Shown here: in pieces, positions 1-6,345 of the stretch
Position numbering within the stretch: the first letter of the stretch is position 1
Layout of the letters: each line of letters starts with the position of its first letter
Assembly (NCBI GenBank): GCA_014860845.1
Contig: JACZIY010000687.1
Coordinates: forward strand, 1-8,403
Direction: 5' to 3'
Origin: Anaerolineaceae bacterium
Lineage (GTDB): Bacteria; Chloroflexota; Anaerolineae; Anaerolineales; Anaerolineaceae
DNA length: 8,403 nt
Notes under the pieces: generated by a model
The model's input: the letters and a program-made list of their open reading frames with translations, nothing else
Told to the model about the DNA's origin: nothing
Database searches by the model: none
Translations under genes and position numbers: made by a program

Positions 1-1185
1 GGAGGATCAAAGGGAATACCCCGTAAGAATATCAAAAATTTTTCTGGGTATCCACTGATTGCGTATAGCATTCAAGCAGCATTGAACTCTAAATACGTTA
101 CACGCACCATCGTTTCGACTGATGACGAGGAAATCGCTGGTGTAGCCAGAACTTATGGGGCAGAAGTTCCATTTCTGCGCCCATCAGAATTTGCCCAGGA
201 TACTACACTGGATTTTCCTGTTTTCGATAATCTTCTCAAAACTCTTCACGAAACTGAGAATTATTATCCTGATTTGGTTATTCAATTACGTCCAACTTCT
301 CCCATTCGACCGGTTAATCTTGTTGATGAAGCAATAGAGATTATGTTAAGTGATCCTGCTCTCGATTCTGTTCGTGGTGTGGTTCCATCTGGACAAAACC
401 CTTACAAAATGTGGAGAATTGATCCGGTCAGTAGGTTGATGACTGGTTTGTTAAGTATCGAAGGCATCGATGAACCATATAATTCTGCGCGACAAGCATT
501 ACCGGATACATATTGGCAAACAGGCCATATTGATGTGATTCGAACAGATGTGATTCTTGAAAAAAGATCGATGTCTGGAAGTAAAATTAAACCCATCCAT
601 ATAAATCCGGATTTTACCGTGGATATTGATAAACCATCCGATTGGCAAAGAGCAGAATGGTTGGTCTGGTATGGTGGTTTGGATATGGTTGTGCCTGGGA
701 ATAAAAGAAGACCAATCCCGGAAATCGTTGAGCTGGTTGTTTTTGATTTTGACGGGGTTATGACGGATGACCGAGTCTATGTAAATCAGGACGGCATCGA
801 AATGGTAGCAGCCAATCGCAGGGATGGAATGGGTGTGAATCTGTTACAAAAAGCTGGTTATAAAATGATTGTCCTGTCCTCTGAAAAAAATCCAGTTGTC
901 GAGGTGCGCTGCAAAAAATTAAATTTGCCTGTTATTCAAGGTGTTGAGGATAAGTCAAGCGTTCTAAAAGAATATTTAATGGATCATAAGATCAATCCCG
1001 AACATGTTATTTATGTTGGTAATGACATCAATGACTTGCCCTGTTTTCTTGAAGTAGGATGTGCATTAGCAGTTGCCGATGCGCATGCAGTAGCCTTAAG
1101 GCAGGCAGATATTGTGTTGCGTCACAATGGAGGACAGGGAGCTGTACGTGAGGTTTGTGACTTGTTGTTACAATCCAGAAGATAA
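1..1185 (+). CDS. neuA: CMP-acylneuraminate cytidylyltransferase fused to a KdsC-like HAD phosphatase (5' partial)
   Basis: This bifunctional cytoplasmic enzyme probably activates a nonulosonic acid with CTP to give CMP-sugar and also removes a phosphate from the sugar precursor. The reading frame is open from base 1 and the first visible residues, GGSKGIPRKN, are the CTP-binding loop that sits near the N-terminus of NeuA, so only about 10-15 residues should be missing. The TTG at 82 is an internal leucine, not the start. In window numbering, the cytidylyltransferase part spans about residues 1-225, with QLRPTSP at 95-101 and the metal-binding VDID ending at D208/D210. The second domain begins near 240 with the HAD motif DFDGVMTDD (nucleophile D249, acid D251), then VLSSEKN, a lysine before SSVLKEY, and GNDINDLP (D342, D345). 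All catalytic HAD residues look intact. The same domain order occurs in animal CMAS. The substrate (Neu5Ac, KDN or a dideoxy relative) cannot be read from sequence. Its stop overlaps or lies just before the NeuB gene. Confidence 0.9.
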   Translation, partial: GGSKGIPRKNIKNFSGYPLIAYSIQAALNSKYVTRTIVSTDDEEIAGVARTYGAEVPFLRPSEFAQDTTLDFPVFDNLLKTLHETENYYPDLVIQLRPTSPIRPVNLVDEAIEIMLSDPALDSVRGVVPSGQNPYKMWRIDPVSRLMTGLLSIEGIDEPYNSARQALPDTYWQTGHIDVIRTDVILEKRSMSGSKIKPIHINPDFTVDIDKPSDWQRAEWLVWYGGLDMVVPGNKRRPIPEIVELVVFDFDGVMTDDRVYVNQDGIEMVAANRRDGMGVNLLQKAGYKMIVLSSEKNPVVEVRCKKLNLPVIQGVEDKSSVLKEYLMDHKINPEHVIYVGNDINDLPCFLEVGCALAVADAHAVALRQADIVLRHNGGQGAVREVCDLLLQSRR

Positions 1186-1192
1186 TGAGCAA

Positions 1193-1197
1193 AGGAG
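1193..1197 (+). promoter_or_regulatory. Shine-Dalgarno AGGAG that sets the NeuB start
   Basis: AGGAG lies five bases before the ATG at 1203. The alternative in-frame ATG at 1185 overlaps the previous stop and has only a weak AGAAG upstream, so 1203 is the better start. Confidence 0.7.
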
Positions 1198-1202
1198 TAA
1201 AA

Positions 1203-2081
1203 ATGACAAAAGCGATACAAATCGATAATAAAATGGTTGGTGGAGGTTATCCAGTTTATATTATTGGAGAAATAGGGATCAATCATAATGGTGATTTACA
1301 AATTGCCAAAAAATTAATAAAAGAAGCATATCTGGCAGGATTAGATGCAGTCAAATTCCAAAAAAGAACCCCTGAAATTTGTGTACCAAAAGAACAACAG
1401 TCCCAAATGCGTGATACCCCTTGGGGTTATATCAGCTATCTGGATTACCGTTATAAGGTTGAATTTGGTGAACAGGATTATCGTGAAATCGATAAATTAT
1501 GTAAAGAATTGGGAATTACCTGGTTTGTATCCGTCTGGGATGAGCCTTCTGTTGATTTTATGGAGCAATTCTCTCCGGCTTGCTACAAAGTACCTTCTGC
1601 TTCCATGACAGATCTGCCTTTACTAAAAAAACTTAGAGCAACTGGCCGGCCGATTATTTTATCAACTGGTATGTCCACAATGGATCAGATTCGAAATGCT
1701 ATCCAGGAAATTGGGAGTGAGAATCTGGTCATTACCCATACAACCAGCGCTTACCCATGCCCTCCGGATGAGTTAAATTTAAGGATGATTGAAACTTTAC
1801 AAGATGAATTCGATTGCCCAATAGGATACTCAGGGCATGAAGTTGGTTTGGTACCTTCCGCTGTGGCTGTTGCTTTAGGAGCCTGTCTGGTAGAACGTCA
1901 TATAACATTGGATAGAGCGATGTGGGGCTCTGATCAGGCTGCTTCTGTAGAGCCACAAGGAATGGAAAAACTGGTCAAATATATTCGAGTAACCGAGCAA
2001 TCCCTGGGGGATGGAGTCAAAAAAGTGTACGATAGTGAAAAATCATCCTTACAGAAATTGCGCAGGGTTACTTCCTTCTGA
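1203..2081 (+). CDS. neuB: NeuB-family nonulosonate (sialic acid) synthase without SAF domain
   Basis: This enzyme condenses phosphoenolpyruvate with a mannose-type sugar (ManNAc, ManNAc-6-phosphate or mannose-6-phosphate) to give a nine-carbon 2-keto-3-deoxy acid or its 9-phosphate. The 292 residues form the NeuB TIM barrel. Visible motifs are EIGINHNG (23-30), KFQK (51-54), YKVPSAS around K129, STGMS (154-158), HTTSAYPCP (179-187), YSGHE (209-213) and VERH (230-233). The two histidines H212 and H233 match the metal ligands of Neisseria NeuB. The protein stops soon after the barrel at KLRRV. Classical NeuB proteins have roughly 340-350 residues with a C-terminal SAF domain that supplies an arginine to the partner subunit's active site, and that domain is absent here. 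The following gene begins in the stop codon, so no frameshift remnant of SAF is seen. An ATG 18 bases upstream (1185) would add six residues. The upstream NeuA-phosphatase supports a role in CMP-nonulosonate supply. Confidence 0.9.
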   Translation: MTKAIQIDNKMVGGGYPVYIIGEIGINHNGDLQIAKKLIKEAYLAGLDAVKFQKRTPEICVPKEQQSQMRDTPWGYISYLDYRYKVEFGEQDYREIDKLCKELGITWFVSVWDEPSVDFMEQFSPACYKVPSASMTDLPLLKKLRATGRPIILSTGMSTMDQIRNAIQEIGSENLVITHTTSAYPCPPDELNLRMIETLQDEFDCPIGYSGHEVGLVPSAVAVALGACLVERHITLDRAMWGSDQAASVEPQGMEKLVKYIRVTEQSLGDGVKKVYDSEKSSLQKLRRVTSF

Positions 2082-3688
2082 TGATTCAAAAGTTTAAGCA
2101 GATCAAAGCTGGTGTTCGACAACGATGGATTCATAATGCAAATGATCATCGTTTGGCAAAACTCGCAGAAGAAATAAAAAAGCAATCAAAATTAACCAAC
2201 CAACAACCGGTGGTATTTATGGGTGTGTCAACCCGGCTACAAGGGATGAGTTTAAACGCTGGCTTTGCTTTGATCTCGAAATGGAGTCTTCAATTACAGG
2301 GAGTTCCTGTTATTCAATTTGTTTGTGATGCCGGAATGGATCATTGCATGTTGGGGAGCATTCTTAACCAACCGTTAGATAACCCTCCCTGCTCAATTTG
2401 CATCAGACAATCGAAGAGATTGTATAGATATTCCGAAATTACCTGGTTCAGGAACCTTTCTTCATCAGAAATTAAAAAACAAATTTCTGACTTAGCTATT
2501 CAACAATTATCTGAGTTTGAATATAGTGAAATTCCTTTCGGTAAGTTGGTGTTACCTGGAATTCGCTGGGTTTTACGCTGCTACCATCTACCAGATAACG
2601 AAGAAACAAGAACATTATTCAGAAATTACATTCTTGCCGCAGAAAGTATTGCTGCTCAATTCTACAGGTTATTAGAGAAAGAAAAACCACAAAAAGTAAT
2701 CGTATTTAATGGCATGTCTTTTCCTGAAGCGACTGTTAGATGGATCGCTCAAAAAAATAATATTCCTGTTGTCACGCATGAAGTTGGTCTGCAACCATTC
2801 AGTGCTTACTTTTCTTTTGACCAGGCAACAGCCTATCCGATTAAAATTGCAGAGAAATTTTTCCTCAATGAGAATCAGAATAATATCCTGGATCAATATC
2901 TTGAACAAAGATTTCAGGGCAATTTCACGATGGCAGGTGTGCGATTCTGGCCTACCATGCGAACCTTAAGTGATTCTTTCATTAAGTTAACTTCTAAGTT
3001 TAAACAAATAGTTCCTATATTTACAAACGTAATTTTTGATACAAGCCAATCACATGCGAATGTGATTTTTGAGCATATGTTTGATTGGCTGGACCAGGTT
3101 TTGACCATTATACAAAAAAACCCGGATACATTATTTGTCATACGCGCGCATCCTGATGAAGCCAGACCAGGAAAAGCGAGTCGTGAATCTGTAGCTGATT
3201 GGGCAAAATTAAACCGGGTAGATGCGTTGGAAAATGTTGTTTTTGTTGATGCAACCGAATATTTCAGCTCTTATGAATTAATTCAAAAATCCAAATTTGT
3301 GATGATTTACAACTCGACAATAGGCCTGGAAGCGACTTTGTTAGGTGTCCCTGTTTTATGCGCTGGTAAATCACGTTTTACACAGATCGAGACTGTTTAT
3401 TTTCCAAAAACACGCAATGAATATATTCGCACATTTGAGGAATTCTTAGCAGCCCCGGAAGTGAAATTGCCTGAACAATTTATTGAAAATACAAGAAAAT
3501 TCATGTATACACAGTTGTTTCGGGTATCATTGCCATTTGATCAATATTTAGAAGAGGATCGAGTATGGAAAGGGTATGTTCAATTAAAAGATTTTAATTG
3601 GCAAGATCTTTTGCCTGAAAATTCTGAGCCTTTACGAATAATTTCAGAAGGGATTTTGAAAGAAACTGCTTTCGAATTGGAAAGATGA
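2081..3688 (+). CDS. Capsule-polysaccharide-type GT-B glycosyltransferase-like protein
   Basis: A 535-residue soluble protein with no signal peptide or clear membrane segment. I read it as a GT-B-like glycosyltransferase related to capsule synthesis proteins (Capsule_synth / KpsC-KpsS type), probably acting at the cytoplasmic face of the membrane. The C-terminal half has IRAHPDE (354-360, HP at 357-358) and NSTIGLEATLLGVPV (starting N411), the acidic/small-residue loop that binds the nucleotide in many GT-B enzymes. An earlier loop, THEVGLQP, lies at 232-239. HP plus an S/T pair are also hallmarks of several bacterial sialyltransferase and Kdo-transferase families that use CMP-sugars. The N-terminal part has four cysteines (C82, C89, C104, C107) in the pattern C-x6-C-x14-C-x2-C, whose role is unknown. 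The ATG overlaps the NeuB stop by one base and is preceded by a pyrimidine-rich stretch without a Shine-Dalgarno, so it probably depends on translational coupling. Donor and acceptor are unknown. Confidence 0.65.
   Translation: MIQKFKQIKAGVRQRWIHNANDHRLAKLAEEIKKQSKLTNQQPVVFMGVSTRLQGMSLNAGFALISKWSLQLQGVPVIQFVCDAGMDHCMLGSILNQPLDNPPCSICIRQSKRLYRYSEITWFRNLSSSEIKKQISDLAIQQLSEFEYSEIPFGKLVLPGIRWVLRCYHLPDNEETRTLFRNYILAAESIAAQFYRLLEKEKPQKVIVFNGMSFPEATVRWIAQKNNIPVVTHEVGLQPFSAYFSFDQATAYPIKIAEKFFLNENQNNILDQYLEQRFQGNFTMAGVRFWPTMRTLSDSFIKLTSKFKQIVPIFTNVIFDTSQSHANVIFEHMFDWLDQVLTIIQKNPDTLFVIRAHPDEARPGKASRESVADWAKLNRVDALENVVFVDATEYFSSYELIQKSKFVMIYNSTIGLEATLLGVPVLCAGKSRFTQIETVYFPKTRNEYIRTFEEFLAAPEVKLPEQFIENTRKFMYTQLFRVSLPFDQYLEEDRVWKGYVQLKDFNWQDLLPENSEPLRIISEGILKETAFELER
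3048..3067 (+). repeat. Perfect 8-bp inverted repeat with GCGA tetraloop inside the GT-B gene
   Basis: The arms AATCACAT (3048-3055) and ATGTGATT (3060-3067) pair perfectly around GCGA, a GNRA-type tetraloop, and a run of five T begins at the end of the second arm (3066-3070). It lies in coding sequence. It could form an mRNA hairpin or a weak internal attenuator, or be a chance product of the codons there. The stem is A+T-rich, so a strong terminator is unlikely. Confidence 0.35.
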
Positions 3689-4644
3689 AACCCACCTGTT
3701 CTATTGTCATTCGCGCTTTCAACGAAGAAAAACATATTACCAGATTATTGGATGGAATTCGCCATCAAAGTATTCAGGATGTGCAAGTCATTCTGGTTGA
3801 TTCTGGTTCATCTGACCGCACAATTGAGATTGCCACAGAATTCGGAGTTCAAATTGTTAATATCCAACCTCAGGATTTTACATTTGGAAGATCACTTAAT
3901 CTTGGAATCTCTCATGCAATTGCTGATTTTGTTGTAATTGCCAGTGCACATATTTACCCTGTTTATCCGGATTGGTTGGAACGACTTCTGGAACCTTTTG
4001 AAGATGAAAAAGTTGCCATCAGTTATGGTAAACAACGCGGTATGGAAACAACTCAATTTTCCGAACATAGAATTTTTGAACATTGGTTTCCTGATTCATC
4101 AACCCATAATCAGGATCATCCATTCTGTAATAATGCTAGTGCAGCCATTCGAAAAAAAATATGGGAACAAAATGCTTATAATGAGACCCTGCCTGGTCTG
4201 GAAGATTTAGCCTGGGCACGCTGGGCTCACGAACAGGGCTATCGCATTGCATATGTGGCTGAAGCAGAAATTATCCATGTTCATAATGAATCCTGGCGTG
4301 GAATTTCCAATCGATATCGCCGGGAAGGCATGGCGTTTAAACTGATTTATCCTCAAGAACAATTTGGCATTTTTGATCTATTATCAGCATTCTTTTCGAA
4401 TGTAAAAAATGACCTGAAAATTGCCAGAAGGGATAAAATAATTAAGAAGGTCTGGAAGAGGGTGTTGGGTTTTCGCTGGAACCAGTTTTTTGGCACCTAC
4501 CTGGGATATCGCCAATCTGGACCATTGACATGGCAATTAAAACAGACTTTTTACTATCCCAGAAACGGTCATCAGATCAAAAAAATAGAACGTGAAATCA
4601 AACCGATTCATTATCAGGAATTGACTGGAAAGGATGAAAGATGA
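3685..4644 (+). CDS. Family 2 glycosyltransferase lacking a classical DxD
   Basis: A 319-residue GT-A fold enzyme that probably adds one sugar from a nucleotide-sugar donor to a growing lipid-linked glycan on the inner face of the membrane. The N-terminus has the GT2 nucleotide-binding pattern SIVIRAFNEE (6-15), LVDSGSSDRT (37-46) and FTFGRSLNLGI. Where most GT2 enzymes have DxD, this one has ASAHIYP (86-92). FTFGRSLN with S-A-H is a recognisable subtype often annotated as rhamnosyltransferase-like. The acceptor/base region is PGLEDLAWARW (170-180), with E173-D174. The C-terminal 100 residues are basic (for example RRDKIIKKVWKR) and may lie on the membrane, but no convincing transmembrane helix is seen. 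The start overlaps the previous stop by four bases (ATGA). The sugar transferred cannot be deduced. Confidence 0.8.
   Translation: MKPTCSIVIRAFNEEKHITRLLDGIRHQSIQDVQVILVDSGSSDRTIEIATEFGVQIVNIQPQDFTFGRSLNLGISHAIADFVVIASAHIYPVYPDWLERLLEPFEDEKVAISYGKQRGMETTQFSEHRIFEHWFPDSSTHNQDHPFCNNASAAIRKKIWEQNAYNETLPGLEDLAWARWAHEQGYRIAYVAEAEIIHVHNESWRGISNRYRREGMAFKLIYPQEQFGIFDLLSAFFSNVKNDLKIARRDKIIKKVWKRVLGFRWNQFFGTYLGYRQSGPLTWQLKQTFYYPRNGHQIKKIEREIKPIHYQELTGKDER
4630..4634 (+). promoter_or_regulatory. Shine-Dalgarno AAGGA for the second cytidylyltransferase
   Basis: AAGGA sits six bases before the ATG at 4641, inside the end of the preceding glycosyltransferase gene. It favours 4641 over the in-frame ATG at 4653. 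Confidence 0.5.
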
Positions 4645-5330
4645 ATAAAAAAATGAAGATTGCAGCGCTGGTTCCAATGCGTCATCATTCGGTTAGAGTT
4701 CCGGAAAAAAATTTTAGATTGATAGCTGGAAAACCTTTATACCAATATATATTATCCAGTCTTATTGAAGTACCGGAAATTGACCAGATTGTAGTTGACA
4801 CGGATAGCGAAAAAATTATTGAGGGGCTAAAAATTTACTTTCCATCCGTAAAGATTATCAACAGACCAGAGCATTTGCGGGCAGATACAATCCCGATGAA
4901 TGAAATCCTATTACATGATACAGATAAAATTGATGCTGATCTATATTTGCAAACTCATAGCACCAACCCACTTCTAAGGCCAGAAACTATCTCTATGGCC
5001 ATTAATCATTTATGTAATCATATGCCTGCATATGATTCCCTTTTTTCTGTAACAAAAATTCAAACAAGAATTTGGGATCAATTGACCAGGCCAATCAATC
5101 ATAATCCATCCATTTTGTTACGAACCCAGGATCTTCCGCCAATATATGAAGAAAACTCCTGCATTTACCTTTTTCAGAGAAAAACTTTGCTGGAACTCCG
5201 GAATCGCATTGGTGAAAGACCATTGATGTTTGAAGTTGATCGCTCCGAAGCATTTGACATTGATGAGGAACTCGATTTTCTATTAGCTGATTTGATGATC
5301 TCTCATCAATCAAAAAGCGATTTGGTATAA
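4641..5330 (+). CDS. Second CMP-sugar (acylneuraminate-like) cytidylyltransferase
   Basis: A 229-residue single-domain cytidylyltransferase of the NeuA/KdsB superfamily that should couple CTP to a 2-keto-3-deoxy sugar acid or a related sugar in the cytoplasm. The CTP-binding loop reads PMRHHSVRVPEKNFR (12-26) instead of the ARGGSKGIPRKN type of the first gene, so the two are diverged subfamilies rather than a recent duplication. Other signatures are VVDTDSE (51-57), QTHSTNPLLRP (104-114), EENSCIYLF (170-178) and the metal-binding FDID (205-208) followed by EELD. It has no phosphatase domain. It overlaps the preceding glycosyltransferase by four bases (ATGA), which ties its expression to that gene. 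Its presence beside an already complete NeuA suggests that a second acidic sugar is activated, but a shared substrate cannot be ruled out. Function beyond CMP transfer is inference. Confidence 0.8.
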   Translation: MNKKMKIAALVPMRHHSVRVPEKNFRLIAGKPLYQYILSSLIEVPEIDQIVVDTDSEKIIEGLKIYFPSVKIINRPEHLRADTIPMNEILLHDTDKIDADLYLQTHSTNPLLRPETISMAINHLCNHMPAYDSLFSVTKIQTRIWDQLTRPINHNPSILLRTQDLPPIYEENSCIYLFQRKTLLELRNRIGERPLMFEVDRSEAFDIDEELDFLLADLMISHQSKSDLV

Positions 5331-5346
5331 TCCATATCGATACCAA
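5322..5346. repeat. Perfect 7-bp inverted repeat overlapping the -10 element
   Basis: The arms TTGGTAT (5322-5328) and ATACCAA (5340-5346) are separated by 11 bases. One arm covers the start of the putative -10 and the other lies just after the expected transcription start. This is the layout of a repressor operator. It could also be chance or an RNA hairpin. No second copy was noticed in the window. Confidence 0.35.
5323..5331 (+). promoter_or_regulatory. Possible internal extended -10 promoter
   Basis: TGGTATAAT matches the extended -10 consensus TGnTATAAT exactly, at the end of the second cytidylyltransferase gene. No good -35 is seen at the usual distance, which extended -10 promoters do not need. 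A start near 5338 would leave a leader of about 24 bases holding the ribosome site of the dehydrogenase gene. Confidence 0.4.
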
Positions 5347-5361
5347 CTTCCTGGGAGAACT

Positions 5362-6333
5362 ATGAAACCAACAGTTTTATTGTCTGCACCATATATGATT
5401 CCATTTAAAGAAAGGTTTATTCCTGTTCTGGAATCTTACGGGATAGATGTGATAGTTCCTGAAGTGCACGAGAGATTGTCGGAAGAGGAGATCCTGAAAT
5501 TTGCAGGACAAATTGATGGATCCATTTGTGGAGATGATAGGTTCACAAAACAGGTTATTGATGCTTGCCTCCCGCGCCTGAAAGTGATTTCCAAATGGGG
5601 GACTGGTATTGATTCGATTGATAAATCTTATGCTAATTCAGTTGGGGTAATGGTTGGCAATACACCAAATGCCTTCACCTTACCGGTTTCTGACAGTGTT
5701 ATTGGATATATTCTGGCTTTTGCCCGGTGCTTACCCTGGATGGATGCAGCGATAAAATCAGGTGAGTGGGATAAAATTCCAGGAAGATCATTGAGTGAAT
5801 GTACCCTCGGTGTCATCGGGGTTGGCAATGTTGGGAAAGCAGTTGTGCGGCGTGCAAAAGTCTTTGGAATGAAACTTCTGGGCAATGATATCCGTGACAT
5901 TGAACCCGATTTTATACTCGAACAGGGATTGTCAATGGTGTCACTCGAAGAATTAATGAGACAATCTGATTTCATTAGTGTTAACTGTGATTTAAATCCA
6001 ACCAGCATCCATCTCATTAATCAAAATACACTTTCTTATGTAAAAAAAGACGCTGTTTTAATCAATACTGCAAGAGGGCCAATTGTCGATGAAGAAGCTT
6101 TAGTTGTAAAACTGCAAACGGGGCAACTGGCTGGTGCAGCGCTGGATGTCTTTGAAATTGAACCAATACCACTCGATTCACCATTATTATGTATGAACAA
6201 TGTGATGCTGGCACCACACAATTCAAACTCGAGTCCTCAAGCATGGGAAAGAGTACACTGGAACACCATCAAAAATCTTTTGATTGGATTAGGGATTGAA
6301 CCAACAGGCTTAGACAATTTTAAAACCAATTAA
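5362..6333 (+). CDS. D-isomer-specific 2-hydroxyacid dehydrogenase (phosphoglycerate-dehydrogenase-like)
   Basis: A 323-residue cytoplasmic NAD(P)-dependent enzyme that interconverts a D-2-hydroxyacid and a 2-keto acid. The Rossmann motif GVIGVGNVG is at 150-158, followed by an acidic D176 that favours NAD. Catalytic residues appear intact: R238 in NTARGPIVDEEAL, E267 in DVFEIEP and H286 in APHN. The arginine-glutamate spacing of 29 matches the family. The substrate loop is KWGTGIDSID (78-87). The length fits glycerate/phosphoglycerate-type dehydrogenases without the C-terminal ACT regulatory domain of SerA, so housekeeping serine synthesis is less likely. The gene starts 31 bases after the cytidylyltransferase, with GGGAG at 5353-5357 four bases before the ATG. 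Its position between a CMP-sugar synthetase and an SDR suggests work on a glycan precursor such as a glycerate, lactate or ulosonic acid. That is inference, and the substrate is unknown. Confidence 0.85.
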   Translation: MKPTVLLSAPYMIPFKERFIPVLESYGIDVIVPEVHERLSEEEILKFAGQIDGSICGDDRFTKQVIDACLPRLKVISKWGTGIDSIDKSYANSVGVMVGNTPNAFTLPVSDSVIGYILAFARCLPWMDAAIKSGEWDKIPGRSLSECTLGVIGVGNVGKAVVRRAKVFGMKLLGNDIRDIEPDFILEQGLSMVSLEELMRQSDFISVNCDLNPTSIHLINQNTLSYVKKDAVLINTARGPIVDEEALVVKLQTGQLAGAALDVFEIEPIPLDSPLLCMNNVMLAPHNSNSSPQAWERVHWNTIKNLLIGLGIEPTGLDNFKTN

Positions 6334-6345
6334 TGGCAGGAAATC

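Noticed and set aside
82..84. TTG as start of the first gene
   Set aside because: The frame is open upstream to base 1 and encodes the conserved CTP-binding loop GGSKGIPRKN, so the true start lies before the window.
1185..1187. ATG at 1185 as the NeuB start
   Set aside because: It is in frame and overlaps the previous stop, but the ATG at 1203 has a far better Shine-Dalgarno (AGGAG, five bases). The upstream start remains possible and would add only six residues.
5628..6017. 129-codon open frame on the - strand
   Set aside because: It is antisense to the well-supported hydroxyacid dehydrogenase and its translation has no recognisable domain, so it is a shadow of the real gene.
5362..6333. 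Housekeeping serA (serine biosynthesis)
   Set aside because: It lacks the C-terminal ACT domain and lies within a glycan locus. A phosphoglycerate substrate is not excluded, but the symbol is not justified.
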